DNA of 56,063 nucleotides from DATILL01 sp035476575 (GCA_035476575.1 DATILL010000111.1:1-56063); one strand, 5' to 3'. Shown: positions 29,401 to 38,392, counted from the first letter of the stretch. The notes: generated from the letters alone by a model not told the origin. A program made the numbers and translations.

Positions 29401-29824
29401 ATGTCCGACACCACCATCAAGGTCGACAGCACGGTCCGGGACCGGCTGGCCGCCGACCCGGGAGGAGCTGGTCACCCGGCACGCCGCGGCGACCGCCTAC
29501 ATCCGCGAGCACCTCTGCCCGGACCTGTCGGACGACGACCTGGCCGCGGGTGAGCGGTTCTGGCAGGAGCTGGGGGCAGGTCGGATCCCTCCTCGCTGGC
29601 CGGGTGATCGCGCCGCCATCGGCGGTGGTGTTCGACCACACCGCACTGTTGGCGCTGGGCTACGGGAACCAGATGGCGTCCCGGGTGGTGTCTCAGGCGC
29701 ACCTACGCGCCGATCAGTACGTCTACGCACTGGCACTGTGCCTGGCCGCCGCCGTGTGCGGGTCATCGCCCTGGGCTGACCTCGCTGACCTCGTCGGCTG
29801 CCAGGCCAGCCGGAGGCTCGGCCG
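29401..29824 (+). pseudogene. Decayed toxin-antitoxin-like locus
   Basis: ATG 29401 opens MSDTTIKVDSTVRDRLAADP, a ribbon-helix-helix-like antitoxin N-terminus, but the coherent continuation PTREELVTRHAAATAYIREH...AGERFWQELG lies in the +1 frame from about 29455. This implies an internal deletion with a frameshift. A third fragment from GTG 29604 (VIAPPSAVVFDHTALLALGYG) resembles the start of a small toxin with an early acidic residue (PIN-like). It runs on without a clear end into the 3' end of lysR. A TACCCT -10 (29388-29393) 7 nt before the ATG survives. Confidence 0.5.
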
Positions 29825-30808
29825 TCAGGTGATGCCCAGGGCGGCGTTGAGATCGGCGTGCGACTCGGGGTGCTCGTCCCACCAGCGCTGGTAGATCTCG
29901 CTGCGCCGGACCACCGACAGGTACGCCTCGGCGGCGCACCGGTAGGCGGTGTCGACGTGCTGGCCAAGCGGCCCGGCCGGGTTCCAGGCCAGGATCTGGT
30001 GGGTCAGCAGCGGGTTGCCCGCGATCGGCCGGACGGTCACCCCGTCGCCCTGCCTGGACGCCGGGTGTGCCAGCGTGACGGCACCGGCCCGGACCAGCTC
30101 CCGGGCGGTCGCCACCAAGGCCGCGTGGTGCACGATCCGCGGGCTGAAGCCGGCGCTTGCGCAGGCCCGCTGCACGGCGAGCCCTTCGGCGCTCTCGCTC
30201 GGGGGGTCGACCACCCAGTCCATGTCGGCCAGCGCGGACAGCGGTACGGCGTCCAGGTCGCCGAGCCGGTGGCTCTCCGGCAGCGCCACGAACGCCGGCT
30301 CGACCACCAGCAGCCGGGTCCGCACGCCCTCCGGGATCCGCACCGGCATGTCGCGGAACGTCTCCACGATCGCGAAGTCCACCCGGAGGGACTCCACCAG
30401 CCGGAGCAGCGTGCGTGCCACCGGCTCATCCTCCAGCCGGACCTCGGGCAGGCCCAGGACGTCGCGCAGCCGGGAGGCGAACAGCGGCGGCATGACGCCC
30501 GAGCCACCGATCCGGACCGGGCCGTCGGCCTGCCTCGGCTTGACCCGCTCCGCCGCCCCGTCGAGCAGATGGGTCATGTCGGCCAGCACGACCCGGGCGC
30601 CGTCCACCACGAACTCGCCGAGCTCGGTAGGCGTGACACCCTCCCGGGTGCGGTCGAACAGCCGGCCGCCGATCTGCCTTTCGATCCGCTGTAACTGGGC
30701 GGTGAGCGCGGGCTGGGACACGCCGAGCTGGGCGGCCGCCCGGGACAGGCTGCCGGCGTCGACAACGGTGCAGATGACGCGAAGGTGGCGAAGTTCAAGT
30801 TCAGGCAC
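29825..30808 (-). CDS. LysR-family transcriptional regulator
   Basis: This 327-aa LTTR has its winged HTH in residues 1-65 (LRVICTVVDAGSLSRAAAQLGVSQPALTAQLQRIE) and a periplasmic-binding-protein-type effector domain after residue ~90. GTG 30808 is preceded at 6 nt by TAACAT (minus strand, 30815-30820), so the mRNA is probably leaderless. No divergent target gene is adjacent: upstream is the end of marP, on the same strand. The effector and target are not predictable from sequence. Confidence 0.92.
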   Translation of the reverse strand: MPELELRHLRVICTVVDAGSLSRAAAQLGVSQPALTAQLQRIERQIGGRLFDRTREGVTPTELGEFVVDGARVVLADMTHLLDGAAERVKPRQADGPVRIGGSGVMPPLFASRLRDVLGLPEVRLEDEPVARTLLRLVESLRVDFAIVETFRDMPVRIPEGVRTRLLVVEPAFVALPESHRLGDLDAVPLSALADMDWVVDPPSESAEGLAVQRACASAGFSPRIVHHAALVATARELVRAGAVTLAHPASRQGDGVTVRPIAGNPLLTHQILAWNPAGPLGQHVDTAYRCAAEAYLSVVRRSEIYQRWWDEHPESHADLNAALGIT

Positions 30809-30953
30809 ACGCGGATGTTATGGCCATCAGAGCCTCGGATGGCGAGTGCCACCCGGGTCATCGTCGTCACACCGGGAGAAACTCGGCCTCGTCCCGCGGC
30901 CGGTAGCCGGGTGTTGTCCAGCCAGTCGCAGGCCAGCCAGTCGCGGGGGCCGG

Positions 30954-32135
30954 TCAGTCGCAGGGGCCGGTGCCGGCCGGCTCGGTCGCCTGCGACCCCG
31001 AGACCGCGGCCGCCCTCACCTCCTGCGCGGTCAGCGCGAACCCGGTGTCCGGGTCGTCCAGCGCCGCGGCGAAGATCACGCCGTACACAGTGCCGTCGGG
31101 AGCCAGCAGCGGGCCGCCGGAGTTGCCGCTGACCACCGGGCCGCGGATCGCGTACACCTCCCGGATCACGGTCCTGGTGCGGTAGATGTTCGGCCCGCGG
31201 ATCTTCTGCACGTTGCGGACGCGGGCCGCACCGACAAAGAACGGGCCGTCCCCCGGGAAGCCGACGATGATCGCGTCCTGCCGGGCGGCGGCCTCCCGCG
31301 CGGCGAACCGCAACGGCTGGGTGGCCAGCCCCGGCACCCGCAAGATCGCGACGTCGGTGTCCGGGTCGTACACCACCACCTGGGCGTCGAGCTGCCCGGA
31401 CTCCGTCTCCACGACCGGGTGCCCCACCCCGGCGACGACGTGCGCGTTGGTCATCACCCGCTCGGGGGCGTAGACAAAGCCGGAGCCCTCGATCCGCTTC
31501 CCGCAGGAGTACGCCGCCCCGACGATCTTGACCACCGACGGCCGGGCCTTGGCCACCACCCGGCTGTTCGCCAGCCGCCTGTCCGGCACGGGCACGTCCG
31601 GCACCTGGGTCGGCACCAGCGGTCCGAACACCTCTGGGAAGTCGCCGCGCCGGATCGTGTCGCGCAGCGACTGGTACAGCTCGCGCACCGGGCCGGGCAC
31701 CACACTGTCGACGACGTGGATGACCCCCGACCGCTGGACCGCCTTCACCAGCTCGGGGAACGGCGCCGAGGCCAACGGCAGGGCGACCATCCAGGCCACC
31801 AGCAGCACGGCCAGCGCCGACACCGCGGCGCCGCCGGCCGAGTCGGCCACCCGGGCCGGCCGCCAGGTCAGCCGCTGCCGCGCCTGGTTGCCCAGGTACA
31901 CCGCGGCGACCTGGCCGGCCGACGCGCAGATCACCACGACCGCCACCGCCACCGCCACCTGCCCGGTGCCGCTCGCCAGCCGTTTCGCGATCGGGGAGGC
32001 GAGCTGCAAGCCGAGCGCGGCGCCGCTCAGGAAGCCCACGAACGACAGCGCGGACACCACGAAGCCCTGCCGGAACCCGTTCACCGCGAACAGCAGGGCA
32101 AGCAGGACGATGATCAGGTCAACCACGCTGAACAC
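30954..32135 (-). CDS. marP: Membrane-anchored serine protease MarP
   Basis: This 393-aa protein has four N-terminal membrane helices (CvpA-like, residues 1-125) and a chymotrypsin-like periplasmic domain with catalytic H232 (MTNAHVV), D261 (DTDVAIL) and S339 (SGNSGGP). MarP in M. tuberculosis (Rv3671c) activates a peptidoglycan hydrolase and is required for acid resistance. Cys211 in the protease domain fits the disulfide seen in the family. GTG 32135 is the first start. It is the distal gene of the nth-tlpA-nudix-cupredoxin-marP run. Confidence 0.93.
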   Translation of the reverse strand: MFSVVDLIIVLLALLFAVNGFRQGFVVSALSFVGFLSGAALGLQLASPIAKRLASGTGQVAVAVAVVVICASAGQVAAVYLGNQARQRLTWRPARVADSAGGAAVSALAVLLVAWMVALPLASAPFPELVKAVQRSGVIHVVDSVVPGPVRELYQSLRDTIRRGDFPEVFGPLVPTQVPDVPVPDRRLANSRVVAKARPSVVKIVGAAYSCGKRIEGSGFVYAPERVMTNAHVVAGVGHPVVETESGQLDAQVVVYDPDTDVAILRVPGLATQPLRFAAREAAARQDAIIVGFPGDGPFFVGAARVRNVQKIRGPNIYRTRTVIREVYAIRGPVVSGNSGGPLLAPDGTVYGVIFAAALDDPDTGFALTAQEVRAAAVSGSQATEPAGTGPCD

Positions 32136-32168
32136 GGCCTGCCCTTCCGCCGGACAACTGGTCGTCGG

Positions 32169-32654
32169 CTACCTCGTGACCACCAGTGTGCCGGTCTGGT
32201 TCAGCGACTCGTGAATCGTGCAGACGAACCGGTACCGCCCCGGGGTGGTCACAGAGAAGTCGACCGACTGCTCGGCACCGCCCCGGATGGTGGGCACCGC
32301 GACCCTATGTCCCGCCGGCCCGGGTCCTCCCGCGACGAGGTCGCGGAAGGTGAGGTTGTGCGGGGTGCCGCCGATGTTCCTCACGGTGATCCGCACCTTG
32401 CCGACCGTGACCACGATGGTGGCCGGGATGAACCGGTACTGGTCGTTCGCGTCCACCTCGACGGCCTGTACGCCGTCCGGGCCAGGCGTCACGGTGACCT
32501 CGCCCTGCTGCGGAGCAGTGGCCTGCACCGGCTGGGAGCTCTGGCAGCCCACCAGCGCGGGGCAGCCCAGCGCAAGGAAGCCCAGGACACGCCAGCCTAG
32601 GACGAACGCGGCGGCTCGGCGGCCCACGGCGGAAGCACGGCGGGGGCGGATCAT
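32169..32654 (-). CDS. Cupredoxin-like lipoprotein
   Basis: This 161-aa secreted protein has a signal peptide ending in the lipobox LVGC (lipidated C37) and one cupredoxin fold. Type 1 copper ligands are H99 (TPHN), C145 and H148 (VCTIH). The axial position, eight residues after Cys, is Q153 instead of the usual Met, as in stellacyanins, which lowers redox potential. ATG 32654 overlaps the nudix stop by 4 nt. It probably carries electrons or copper at the outer face of the membrane. Confidence 0.82.
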   Translation of the reverse strand: MIRPRRASAVGRRAAAFVLGWRVLGFLALGCPALVGCQSSQPVQATAPQQGEVTVTPGPDGVQAVEVDANDQYRFIPATIVVTVGKVRITVRNIGGTPHNLTFRDLVAGGPGPAGHRVAVPTIRGGAEQSVDFSVTTPGRYRFVCTIHESLNQTGTLVVTR

Positions 32655-33376
32655 CGATCGACCTTACCGGGCGGCCGCTTGAACGCATCCGGTGGCAGTG
32701 GCCGGACGTCCGTCACGTCCCAGGGCCGCGCCCAGCCAGCCAGCTCGAACACCTTGTCCAGCAGCCCGCCGGTGAACCCCCAGACCAGCATCCCGCGCAC
32801 CGTGAACGCCGGGCCGACGTACCCGAGCGGGTGGCTGACCCGGAACCGGTTCGCCGGGTCCACCAGCTCGCTGATCGGCACCCGCTCCACGGCGGCCACC
32901 TCGCCCGGGTCCAGGGGGGTGACCGCGACCGGCGTGTGCCACCAGGCCAGCACCGGCGTCACGTCGTAGCCGCTGATCGGGATGTACAGGGCCGGCAGCG
33001 CGACCAGCACCCGCACGCCGGCCGGGTCCACCCCGACCTCCTCGGCCGCCTCCCGCAGCGCGGTGCCGGCCAGCCCGTCGTCGCCCGGGTCGGCGCCGCC
33101 ACCGGGGAACGCCGGCTGGCCGGCGTGGCTGTTCAGCGTGGCGGCCCGCTCGATCAGCAGCACGTCCGGCCCGTCCGGTCCCTCCCCGAACAGGATCAGC
33201 ACGGCCGCGGCACGGCCCCCCTCGTCCGGCGGCAGGAACGGGGAGAGCTGCTCGCCCTGGACCTGGCCGGCCGCCTCGACCAGCCGGTGCAGCCAGGCCG
33301 GGTACGGCGGCTCTCGTGTCGCGGCGGGCTCGGTGGCCTCGGCAAGCTCGGCAGGCTCGGGCTCAGCCATCGACAC
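32651..33376 (-). CDS. CoA pyrophosphatase-like nudix hydrolase
   Basis: This 241-aa nudix protein has the UPF0035/CoA-pyrophosphatase signature LNSHAGQPAFPGG followed by the nudix box GGADPGDDGLAG...LREAAEEVGV, and the downstream LPALYIPISGYDVTPVL. It would hydrolyse CoA or related dinucleotides to 3',5'-ADP and phosphopantetheine. GTG 33376 or ATG 33370 is the start; both overlap the tlpA stop. Corresponds to Rv3672c. Confidence 0.88.
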   Translation of the reverse strand: MSMAEPEPAELAEATEPAATREPPYPAWLHRLVEAAGQVQGEQLSPFLPPDEGGRAAAVLILFGEGPDGPDVLLIERAATLNSHAGQPAFPGGGADPGDDGLAGTALREAAEEVGVDPAGVRVLVALPALYIPISGYDVTPVLAWWHTPVAVTPLDPGEVAAVERVPISELVDPANRFRVSHPLGYVGPAFTVRGMLVWGFTGGLLDKVFELAGWARPWDVTDVRPLPPDAFKRPPGKVDR

Positions 33377-33992
33377 GCACCCCGAGGTGCCGGCGCACGC
33401 CGTCGGCCAGCGCGCGGTCGGTGATCGGTCCGATGTGGACGGACGCGACCCGGCCGGCCGCCGTCACGAACAGGGTGAACGGCAGGCCGGGGATGGCCCG
33501 CACGCTCCGCAGCCGGCCGGGCTCGTCGTACACGCTGGCGAACCGCACCCCGCGCGCGGCGGCGAAGTCCAGCGCGGCCAGCATGGACGGCTCCTCGGAG
33601 TCGACCCCGAGCACCTGCAGCCGACCACTGGTCCGGTCCGCCAGCCGCTGGAACACCGGCAGCTCGGCCCGGCAGGGCACGCACCAGCTCGCCCAGGCGT
33701 TCAGCACCATCGGTACGCCGGCGAGCCGGTGCAGCGCGATGTCCGGGCCGCCTGCCAGGCAGGGCAGGGTCAGCTCGGGCAGCCGGTCCGGGCCGCCCGG
33801 CTGGTCGCTCGCGGTGCCCGCGGTCGCCACGGGCACGGGGCAGCCGGGCAGCTTCGCCGTGGCCCTGGCCGCGGCCAGCTCGGCGGCCGGACCGGCGCCG
33901 TCCTCGCGGGCCTGCCCGGCCTGACCCGCCGTACAGCCCGCGCTCAGCGCGGCGGCCAGGACCAGCGCACATCCGAGGACGCGCCGGCTCAT
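33363..33992 (-). CDS. TlpA/ResA-type thioredoxin lipoprotein
   Basis: This 209-aa extracytoplasmic thioredoxin has a signal peptide with lipobox LSAGC (C20) and the redox motif WCVPC (C104/C107) with the cis-Pro in GLPFTLF. It reduces or oxidises cell-surface disulfides; cytochrome c maturation is the best-known use. ATG 33992 overlaps the nth stop by 4 nt. Corresponds to Rv3673c. Confidence 0.9.
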   Translation of the reverse strand: MSRRVLGCALVLAAALSAGCTAGQAGQAREDGAGPAAELAAARATAKLPGCPVPVATAGTASDQPGGPDRLPELTLPCLAGGPDIALHRLAGVPMVLNAWASWCVPCRAELPVFQRLADRTSGRLQVLGVDSEEPSMLAALDFAAARGVRFASVYDEPGRLRSVRAIPGLPFTLFVTAAGRVASVHIGPITDRALADGVRRHLGVRVDG

Positions 33993-34714
33993 TCGGTCGA
34001 CGACCCCGTCTTGACCAGCTTGGCCGCCTGCACCGGGTCGATCGGCCCGATGCCGTACGACGGGCAGTCGCGCACCAGCGGGCAGGCGCCGCAGGCCGGC
34101 TTGCGGGCGTGGCAGATCCGGCGCCCGTGCCAGATGACCCGATGCGACAGGATTGTCCACTCCTGCCTCGGGATCAGCCCGGCGACCGCGAGCTCGATCG
34201 CGACCGGGTCGGTCTCCGCGGTCCACGCCCAGCGCCGGACCAGCCGCTGGAAGTGCGTGTCGACGGTGAGGCCGGGCACGCCGAAGGCGTTGCCGAGCAC
34301 GACGTTGGCGGTCTTGCGGCCGACTCCGGGCAGGGTGACCAGATCGGCCAGCCGACGGGGCAGCACGCCGTCGTACCGCTCGACCAGGGCCTGGCCGAGG
34401 CCGATCAGCGAGCTGGTCTTGTTCCGGTAGAAGCCGGTGGGCCGCAGGATCCCCTCCAGCTCGGCCCGGTCGGCCCCGGCGTAGTCGGCCGCCGTACGGT
34501 ACTTGGCGAACAGGATCGGGGTGACCTCGTTGACCCGCCGGTCCGTGGTCTGCGCGGACAGGACGGTGGCCACCGCGAGCTCCAGTGGGGTGCTGAAGTC
34601 CAGCTCGCAGTGCGCGTCAGGGTAGGTCTCGGCGAGCACCCGGTTCATCCGGCGGGCGCGCCGGGTGCGGGCACGTGATGTCTCGGCCTCGATCCGGCTC
34701 GCCGCGCTGACCAC
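33989..34714 (-). CDS. nth: Endonuclease III
   Basis: This 241-aa bifunctional DNA glycosylase/AP lyase acts on oxidised pyrimidines. The helix-hairpin-helix LPGVGRKTANVV carries catalytic Lys134, and the aspartate is D152 (TVDTHFQR). The [4Fe-4S] cluster cysteines are C201, C208, C211 and C217 in the standard spacing 6-2-5. GTG 34714 has TAGGCT (minus strand, 34722-34727) 7 nt upstream and no Shine-Dalgarno: leaderless start, first gene of a five-gene overlapping operon ending with marP. Confidence 0.96.
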   Translation of the reverse strand: MVSAASRIEAETSRARTRRARRMNRVLAETYPDAHCELDFSTPLELAVATVLSAQTTDRRVNEVTPILFAKYRTAADYAGADRAELEGILRPTGFYRNKTSSLIGLGQALVERYDGVLPRRLADLVTLPGVGRKTANVVLGNAFGVPGLTVDTHFQRLVRRWAWTAETDPVAIELAVAGLIPRQEWTILSHRVIWHGRRICHARKPACGACPLVRDCPSYGIGPIDPVQAAKLVKTGSSTE

Positions 34715-34866
34715 GCCGGCCAGCCTACCCCGGCCGGCGGGCACGGCTTGTCGCGGAAATCGGACCTCCGCCGTCCTCTTTGCCGGCATTCTCCCTGACA
34801 AGCCGGACAAGGGCCGCGGGAGCGGCGCGGTACGCGAGTGGCGGACCCCGCACGCGATGGGCAACG

Positions 34867-35139
34867 ATGGACCCCGCCATGGTTGGACTACTGGTTTTGC
34901 TGTTCCCACTGCTTCTGATGGCGTTCATGCTGCTGATGGAGCGAGTGGAGTCGCCGCTGCGCAAGGCGGCGGTGGAGACGCAGGTCGAGGAGTTCCTGGA
35001 GACCGCCCGTCCCGACGAGGTTGACACGTTCGTCCGCGAGGGCTTCGGCCGGGCGCTGGAGCGGTGGCGGGAACGTCGCCAGCGGCTGGCCCGGATCCTG
35101 CCGATCCCCACCCGGATCAACGGTGGCAGACGGCCGTAG
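34867..35139 (+). CDS. Small membrane-anchored protein (Rv3675-like)
   Basis: The 90 residues comprise one N-terminal membrane helix (VGLLVLLFPLLLMAFMLLME) and a charged helical cytoplasmic tail (VETQVEEFLETARPDEVDTF...ERWRERR). Position between nth and crp matches Rv3675. ATG 34867 is the only start that begins at the membrane helix; the upstream frame has no coding character. Function unknown. Confidence 0.72.
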   Translation: MDPAMVGLLVLLFPLLLMAFMLLMERVESPLRKAAVETQVEEFLETARPDEVDTFVREGFGRALERWRERRQRLARILPIPTRINGGRRP

Positions 35140-35225
35140 CAGACTCGCCGTGAGAACGCCCAGTCGGCGCAACTGAGGCTCTAGACTGCGCTGTCGCGCA
35201 TGGTCAACCGCGGCGGGAGGAAGAC

Positions 35226-35903
35226 GTGGACGAGGTGCTCGCCAAGGCTGGCCTGTTCCAGGACGTCGAGCCGGGGGCCGCTGAGGCGCTTGCCGCGCAG
35301 TTCGAGTACGTTGACGTCCAGCGCGGCCAGGTGGTGTTCCACGAGGGCGAGCCAGGTGACAGTCTCTACATCGTCCTGGCCGGCAAGGTCAAGCTAGGCC
35401 GCAGGTCGGTGGACGGCCGGGAGAACCTGGTCGCCCTGATGGGCCCCTCCGACCAGTTCGGCGAGCTGTCCATGTTCGACCCTGGCCCGCGTACCACGAC
35501 CGCGGTCGCCGTGGTCGACTCGCGGCTGGCCCGGATGCCGAAGCAGGCGCTGCGCCAGTGGATCACCGATCGGCCGGAGATCGCCGAGAAGCTGCTGCGG
35601 GTGCTGGCCAGACGCCTGCGCCGGACCAACAACATGCTCGCCGACCTGATCTTCACCGACGTGCCCGGCCGGGTCGCCAAGCAGCTCCTGCAGCTCGCGC
35701 AGCGGTTCGGCGCGGTCGAGGGTGGCTACCTGCGGGTGACCCATGACCTCACCCAGGAGGAGCTGGCCCAGCTCGTCGGCGCCTCCCGGGAGACGGTGAA
35801 CAAGGCCCTCGCCGACTTCGCCTCCCGAGGCTGGCTGCGGCTGGAAGGCAAGGGCGTGGTGATCATGGACCGGGAACGCCTGGCCCGCCGCGCCCGCGTC
35901 TGA
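35226..35903 (+). CDS. crp: CRP/FNR-family transcription factor (Crp)
   Basis: This 225-aa cAMP-receptor-type global regulator has an N-terminal cNMP-binding barrel with the phosphate-binding cassette FGELSMFDPGPRTTTA, the C-helix, and a C-terminal winged HTH (LTQEELAQLVGASRETVNKAL). Corresponds to Rv3676; in streptomycetes Crp controls germination and secondary metabolism. GTG 35226 follows GGGAGGAAG. A TAGACT -10 candidate lies at about 35182-35187. Confidence 0.95.
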   Translation: MDEVLAKAGLFQDVEPGAAEALAAQFEYVDVQRGQVVFHEGEPGDSLYIVLAGKVKLGRRSVDGRENLVALMGPSDQFGELSMFDPGPRTTTAVAVVDSRLARMPKQALRQWITDRPEIAEKLLRVLARRLRRTNNMLADLIFTDVPGRVAKQLLQLAQRFGAVEGGYLRVTHDLTQEELAQLVGASRETVNKALADFASRGWLRLEGKGVVIMDRERLARRARV

Positions 35904-35911
35904 GCCGGGCG

Positions 35912-36709
35912 TCAGCGGCCGCGTAGGTAGTCGAGCTGGGCGCGGACGGAGAGCTCGGCTGCCCACCATAGGGCCGGGTCCACCTCGGCGTACACCACCT
36001 CGACCACCTGCCGAGGGCTCGCCGCCGGCCCGAGCGCGTCCACCGCGGCCCGCACCTGGTCCAGCCGCTCCGCCCGGTGCCGCAGGTAGTACGCCGCTGC
36101 CGCGCCGGCATCGGGCAGCTCCGGCCCGTGCCCGGGCAGCACCGGGACCGGCCCGAGCGCGGCAAGCCGGCGCAGCGAGGCCAGGTAGTCGGCCAGCCGA
36201 CCATCCGGGTGCGCCACCACCGCCGTGCCGCGGCCCACGATGGTGTCCCCGGTGAGCACGGCGTCGGGGCGCGCGGCGTCCCCCACCACGAAGCACAGCG
36301 AGTCCCCGGTATGCCCTGGCGTCGCCAGCACCCGCAGCTCCAGGCCGGCCGCGGCCACGACGTCTCCCTCAGCCAGCCCCTCGCCGCCGTACCGGTGCGT
36401 CGGGTCCAGGGCGTCCACCGGCGCGCCGGACAGCTCATGCAGCGTTCGGGCGCCAGCAGAGTGGTCGGGGTGAGCGTGGGTGAGCAGGATGCGCGCCACC
36501 GGCCCGGCCGCGGCGACCGCGGCCAGGTGCGCCGGGTCGTCCGGCCCGGGGTCGACCACGATCGCGGGCGTCTCGCCGGGCGTGCCGCCGGGCGGGCGCA
36601 GCAGCCAGGTGTTCGTCCCGTCCAGCGTCATCGGCGACGGGTTGGCCGCGAGCAGCACGGCGGCGTACGGCGTCACCGGCCGCAGCACCCCGTACGCCGG
36701 CTGGCTCAC
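35912..36709 (-). CDS. MBL-fold metallo-hydrolase
   Basis: This 265-aa metallo-beta-lactamase-fold protein has the metal motif THAHPDHSAG, further ligands in TPGHTGDS and LTGDTIVG, and a C-terminal LACTB2-like helical part. LACTB2-type proteins can be RNases or hydrolases; the substrate is unknown. GTG 36709 overlaps the ridA stop by 4 nt. Corresponds to Rv3677c; it converges on crp with 8 bp between stops. Confidence 0.88.
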   Translation of the reverse strand: MSQPAYGVLRPVTPYAAVLLAANPSPMTLDGTNTWLLRPPGGTPGETPAIVVDPGPDDPAHLAAVAAAGPVARILLTHAHPDHSAGARTLHELSGAPVDALDPTHRYGGEGLAEGDVVAAAGLELRVLATPGHTGDSLCFVVGDAARPDAVLTGDTIVGRGTAVVAHPDGRLADYLASLRRLAALGPVPVLPGHGPELPDAGAAAAYYLRHRAERLDQVRAAVDALGPAASPRQVVEVVYAEVDPALWWAAELSVRAQLDYLRGR

Positions 36710-37173
36710 CCGGCGCCGCCCACCTCGACGATCAGCTCGACCTCGACCGGCGCGTTGCGAGGCAGCTCGGCGACGCCCACCGCGGACCGGGCATGCCGGC
36801 CGGCGTCGCCGAAGATCTGCCCGAGCACGTTGCTGGCGCCGTTGACGACCTGCGGCTGGTTGGTAAACCCAGGCGCGCTGGCCACGAAGCCGACCAGCTT
36901 CACCACCCGGCGGACGGTCTCGATCCCGACCACGTCGTCGACCGCGGCCAGCGCGTTCAGGGCGCAGGTCCGGGCATGCCAGGCGGCGTCCTCGATCGAC
37001 ACCTCGGCGCCGACCTTGCCGGTCGCCACCAGGGCGCCGTTCACGATCGGGAGCTGGCCGGCGGTGAAGACCAGATCGCCGGCGCGGACCGCCGGCAGGT
37101 ACGACGCCAGCGGCGCGACCACGGCGGGCAGCTCGATACCGAGCTCGGCCAGCTTGCCGCGTACGTCGGTCAC
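36706..37173 (-). CDS. RidA/YjgF-family protein
   Basis: This 155-aa RidA-like protein would hydrolyse reactive enamine/imine intermediates released by PLP enzymes. It contains the trimer-core motifs YLPAVRAGDLVFTAGQLP and NAPVEVELIVEV. The usual catalytic Arg region reads VGVAELPRNAP, as in the Rv3678c subgroup. GTG 37173 overlaps the upstream 54-aa gene by 4 nt. Confidence 0.87.
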   Translation of the reverse strand: MTDVRGKLAELGIELPAVVAPLASYLPAVRAGDLVFTAGQLPIVNGALVATGKVGAEVSIEDAAWHARTCALNALAAVDDVVGIETVRRVVKLVGFVASAPGFTNQPQVVNGASNVLGQIFGDAGRHARSAVGVAELPRNAPVEVELIVEVGGAG

Positions 37174-37334
37174 AACGCGGCTCCGAGCGGGCGCTTGAGG
37201 TAGGCGACCAGGCTCTCCGGGTTCGGCCCGGGCAGCACCGTCACCAGCTCCCAGCCGTCCTGGCCCCAGTTGTCCAGGATCTGCTTGGTGGCATGCACCA
37301 ACAGTGGCACGGTCACGTACTCCCACTTCTGCAT
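37170..37334 (-). CDS. 54-aa DUF4177-type protein
   Basis: This tiny protein begins MQKWEYVTVPLLVHATKQIL and carries NWGQDGWELVTV, the hallmark W-G-x-x-GWELV of DUF4177. Function unknown. ATG 37334 has TACGGT (37341-37346, minus strand) 6 nt upstream with no Shine-Dalgarno, so it probably heads the leaderless DUF4177-ridA-MBL operon. It is divergent from the first ArsA-like gene, 61 bp away. Confidence 0.85.
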   Translation of the reverse strand: MQKWEYVTVPLLVHATKQILDNWGQDGWELVTVLPGPNPESLVAYLKRPLGAAL

Positions 37335-37395
37335 GGCCGCACCGTATCGCGCTGGGCATGCCAACTACGCTGGGCTCGCCAACTACCCTGACCCG

Positions 37396-38376
37396 ATGGC
37401 TGACACGCACTGGCCACCCGCCCGGCTGCACGTCGTGACCGGCAAGGGCGGCACCGGCAAGACCACGGTTGCCGCCGCGCTGGCGCTGTCCCTGGCCGCC
37501 GGCGGTCGCCGCACGCTGCTCGTCGAGGTCGAGGGCCGGCAGGGCATCGCGCAGCTCTTCGACACCCCGCCGCTGCCCTACGAGGAACGCCGGATCGCGG
37601 TCGCGCCCGGCCACGGCGAGGTCCGGGCGCTGGCCATCGACCCGGAGCAGGCCCTCCTGGAGTACCTGGAGATGTTCTACAACCTGCGCCGGGCAGGCCG
37701 GATGCTCAAGCGGATGGGCGCGATCGACTTCGCCACCACGGCCGCCCCCGGCGTGCGCGACGTGCTGCTGATCGGCAAGGTCAAGGAGGCCACCACCCGG
37801 GTCGTGGACGGCCGGCGGGTGTACGACGCCGTGGTGGTGGACGGCCCGCCCACCGGCCGGATCGGCCGGTTCCTCAACGTCACCAGCGAGGTCGCCGGGC
37901 TGGCGAAGGTAGGCCCGGTCAAGCACCAGAGCGAGGCGGTGACCGCGCTGCTCACCAGCTCGCAGACCGCCGTACACGTGGTCACCCTCCTGGAGGAGAT
38001 GCCGGTGCAGGAGACGGTGGACGCGGTGGCCGACCTGCACGAGCTGAAGCTGCCGGTCGGCTCGGTGATCGTGAACATGACCCGCCCGTCGCTGCTGCCC
38101 GCCGGCTCGCACGACCGGGCCGCGGCCGGCCGGCTGGACCTGGCCGAGCTGCGGTCCGGGCTGGCCGTCGTCGGGCTGCCGGCGGACCACGCCACGGGCC
38201 TGGCCGTCGAGGCCGCCGAGCACGCGACCCGGGTGGCCCTGGAGAGCACCAACCGGTCCGTGGTGGCCGACCTCGCCCTGCCGACGTACGAGCTGCCGCT
38301 GCTGGCCGGGCCGGTCGACCTCGGCGCGCTGTACGAGCTGTCCAGCCAGCTCACCGCGCAGGGCGTGGCACATTGA
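37396..38376 (+). CDS. ArsA/GET3-like ATPase, first of two
   Basis: This 326-aa deviant-Walker ATPase has the P-loop TGKGGTGKTT, the A'-type motif and a Walker B-like VVVDGPPTGR. It corresponds to Rv3679. With Rv3680 it forms a paired ArsA/Get3-like complex linked in mycobacteria to envelope and glycerol/antibiotic tolerance. No arsenic-binding cysteines are seen. ATG 37396 follows TACCCT (37384-37389) by 6 nt: leaderless. Confidence 0.87.
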   Translation: MADTHWPPARLHVVTGKGGTGKTTVAAALALSLAAGGRRTLLVEVEGRQGIAQLFDTPPLPYEERRIAVAPGHGEVRALAIDPEQALLEYLEMFYNLRRAGRMLKRMGAIDFATTAAPGVRDVLLIGKVKEATTRVVDGRRVYDAVVVDGPPTGRIGRFLNVTSEVAGLAKVGPVKHQSEAVTALLTSSQTAVHVVTLLEEMPVQETVDAVADLHELKLPVGSVIVNMTRPSLLPAGSHDRAAAGRLDLAELRSGLAVVGLPADHATGLAVEAAEHATRVALESTNRSVVADLALPTYELPLLAGPVDLGALYELSSQLTAQGVAH

Positions 38377-38392
38377 CGAAGGCGGTGGCACC

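Noticed and set aside
35200..35225. ATG just upstream of crp as a leader peptide or alternative start
   Set aside because: It is out of frame with crp, its product has no character, and the -10 candidate is too far for a leaderless start; the GTG at 35226 has a good ribosome site.
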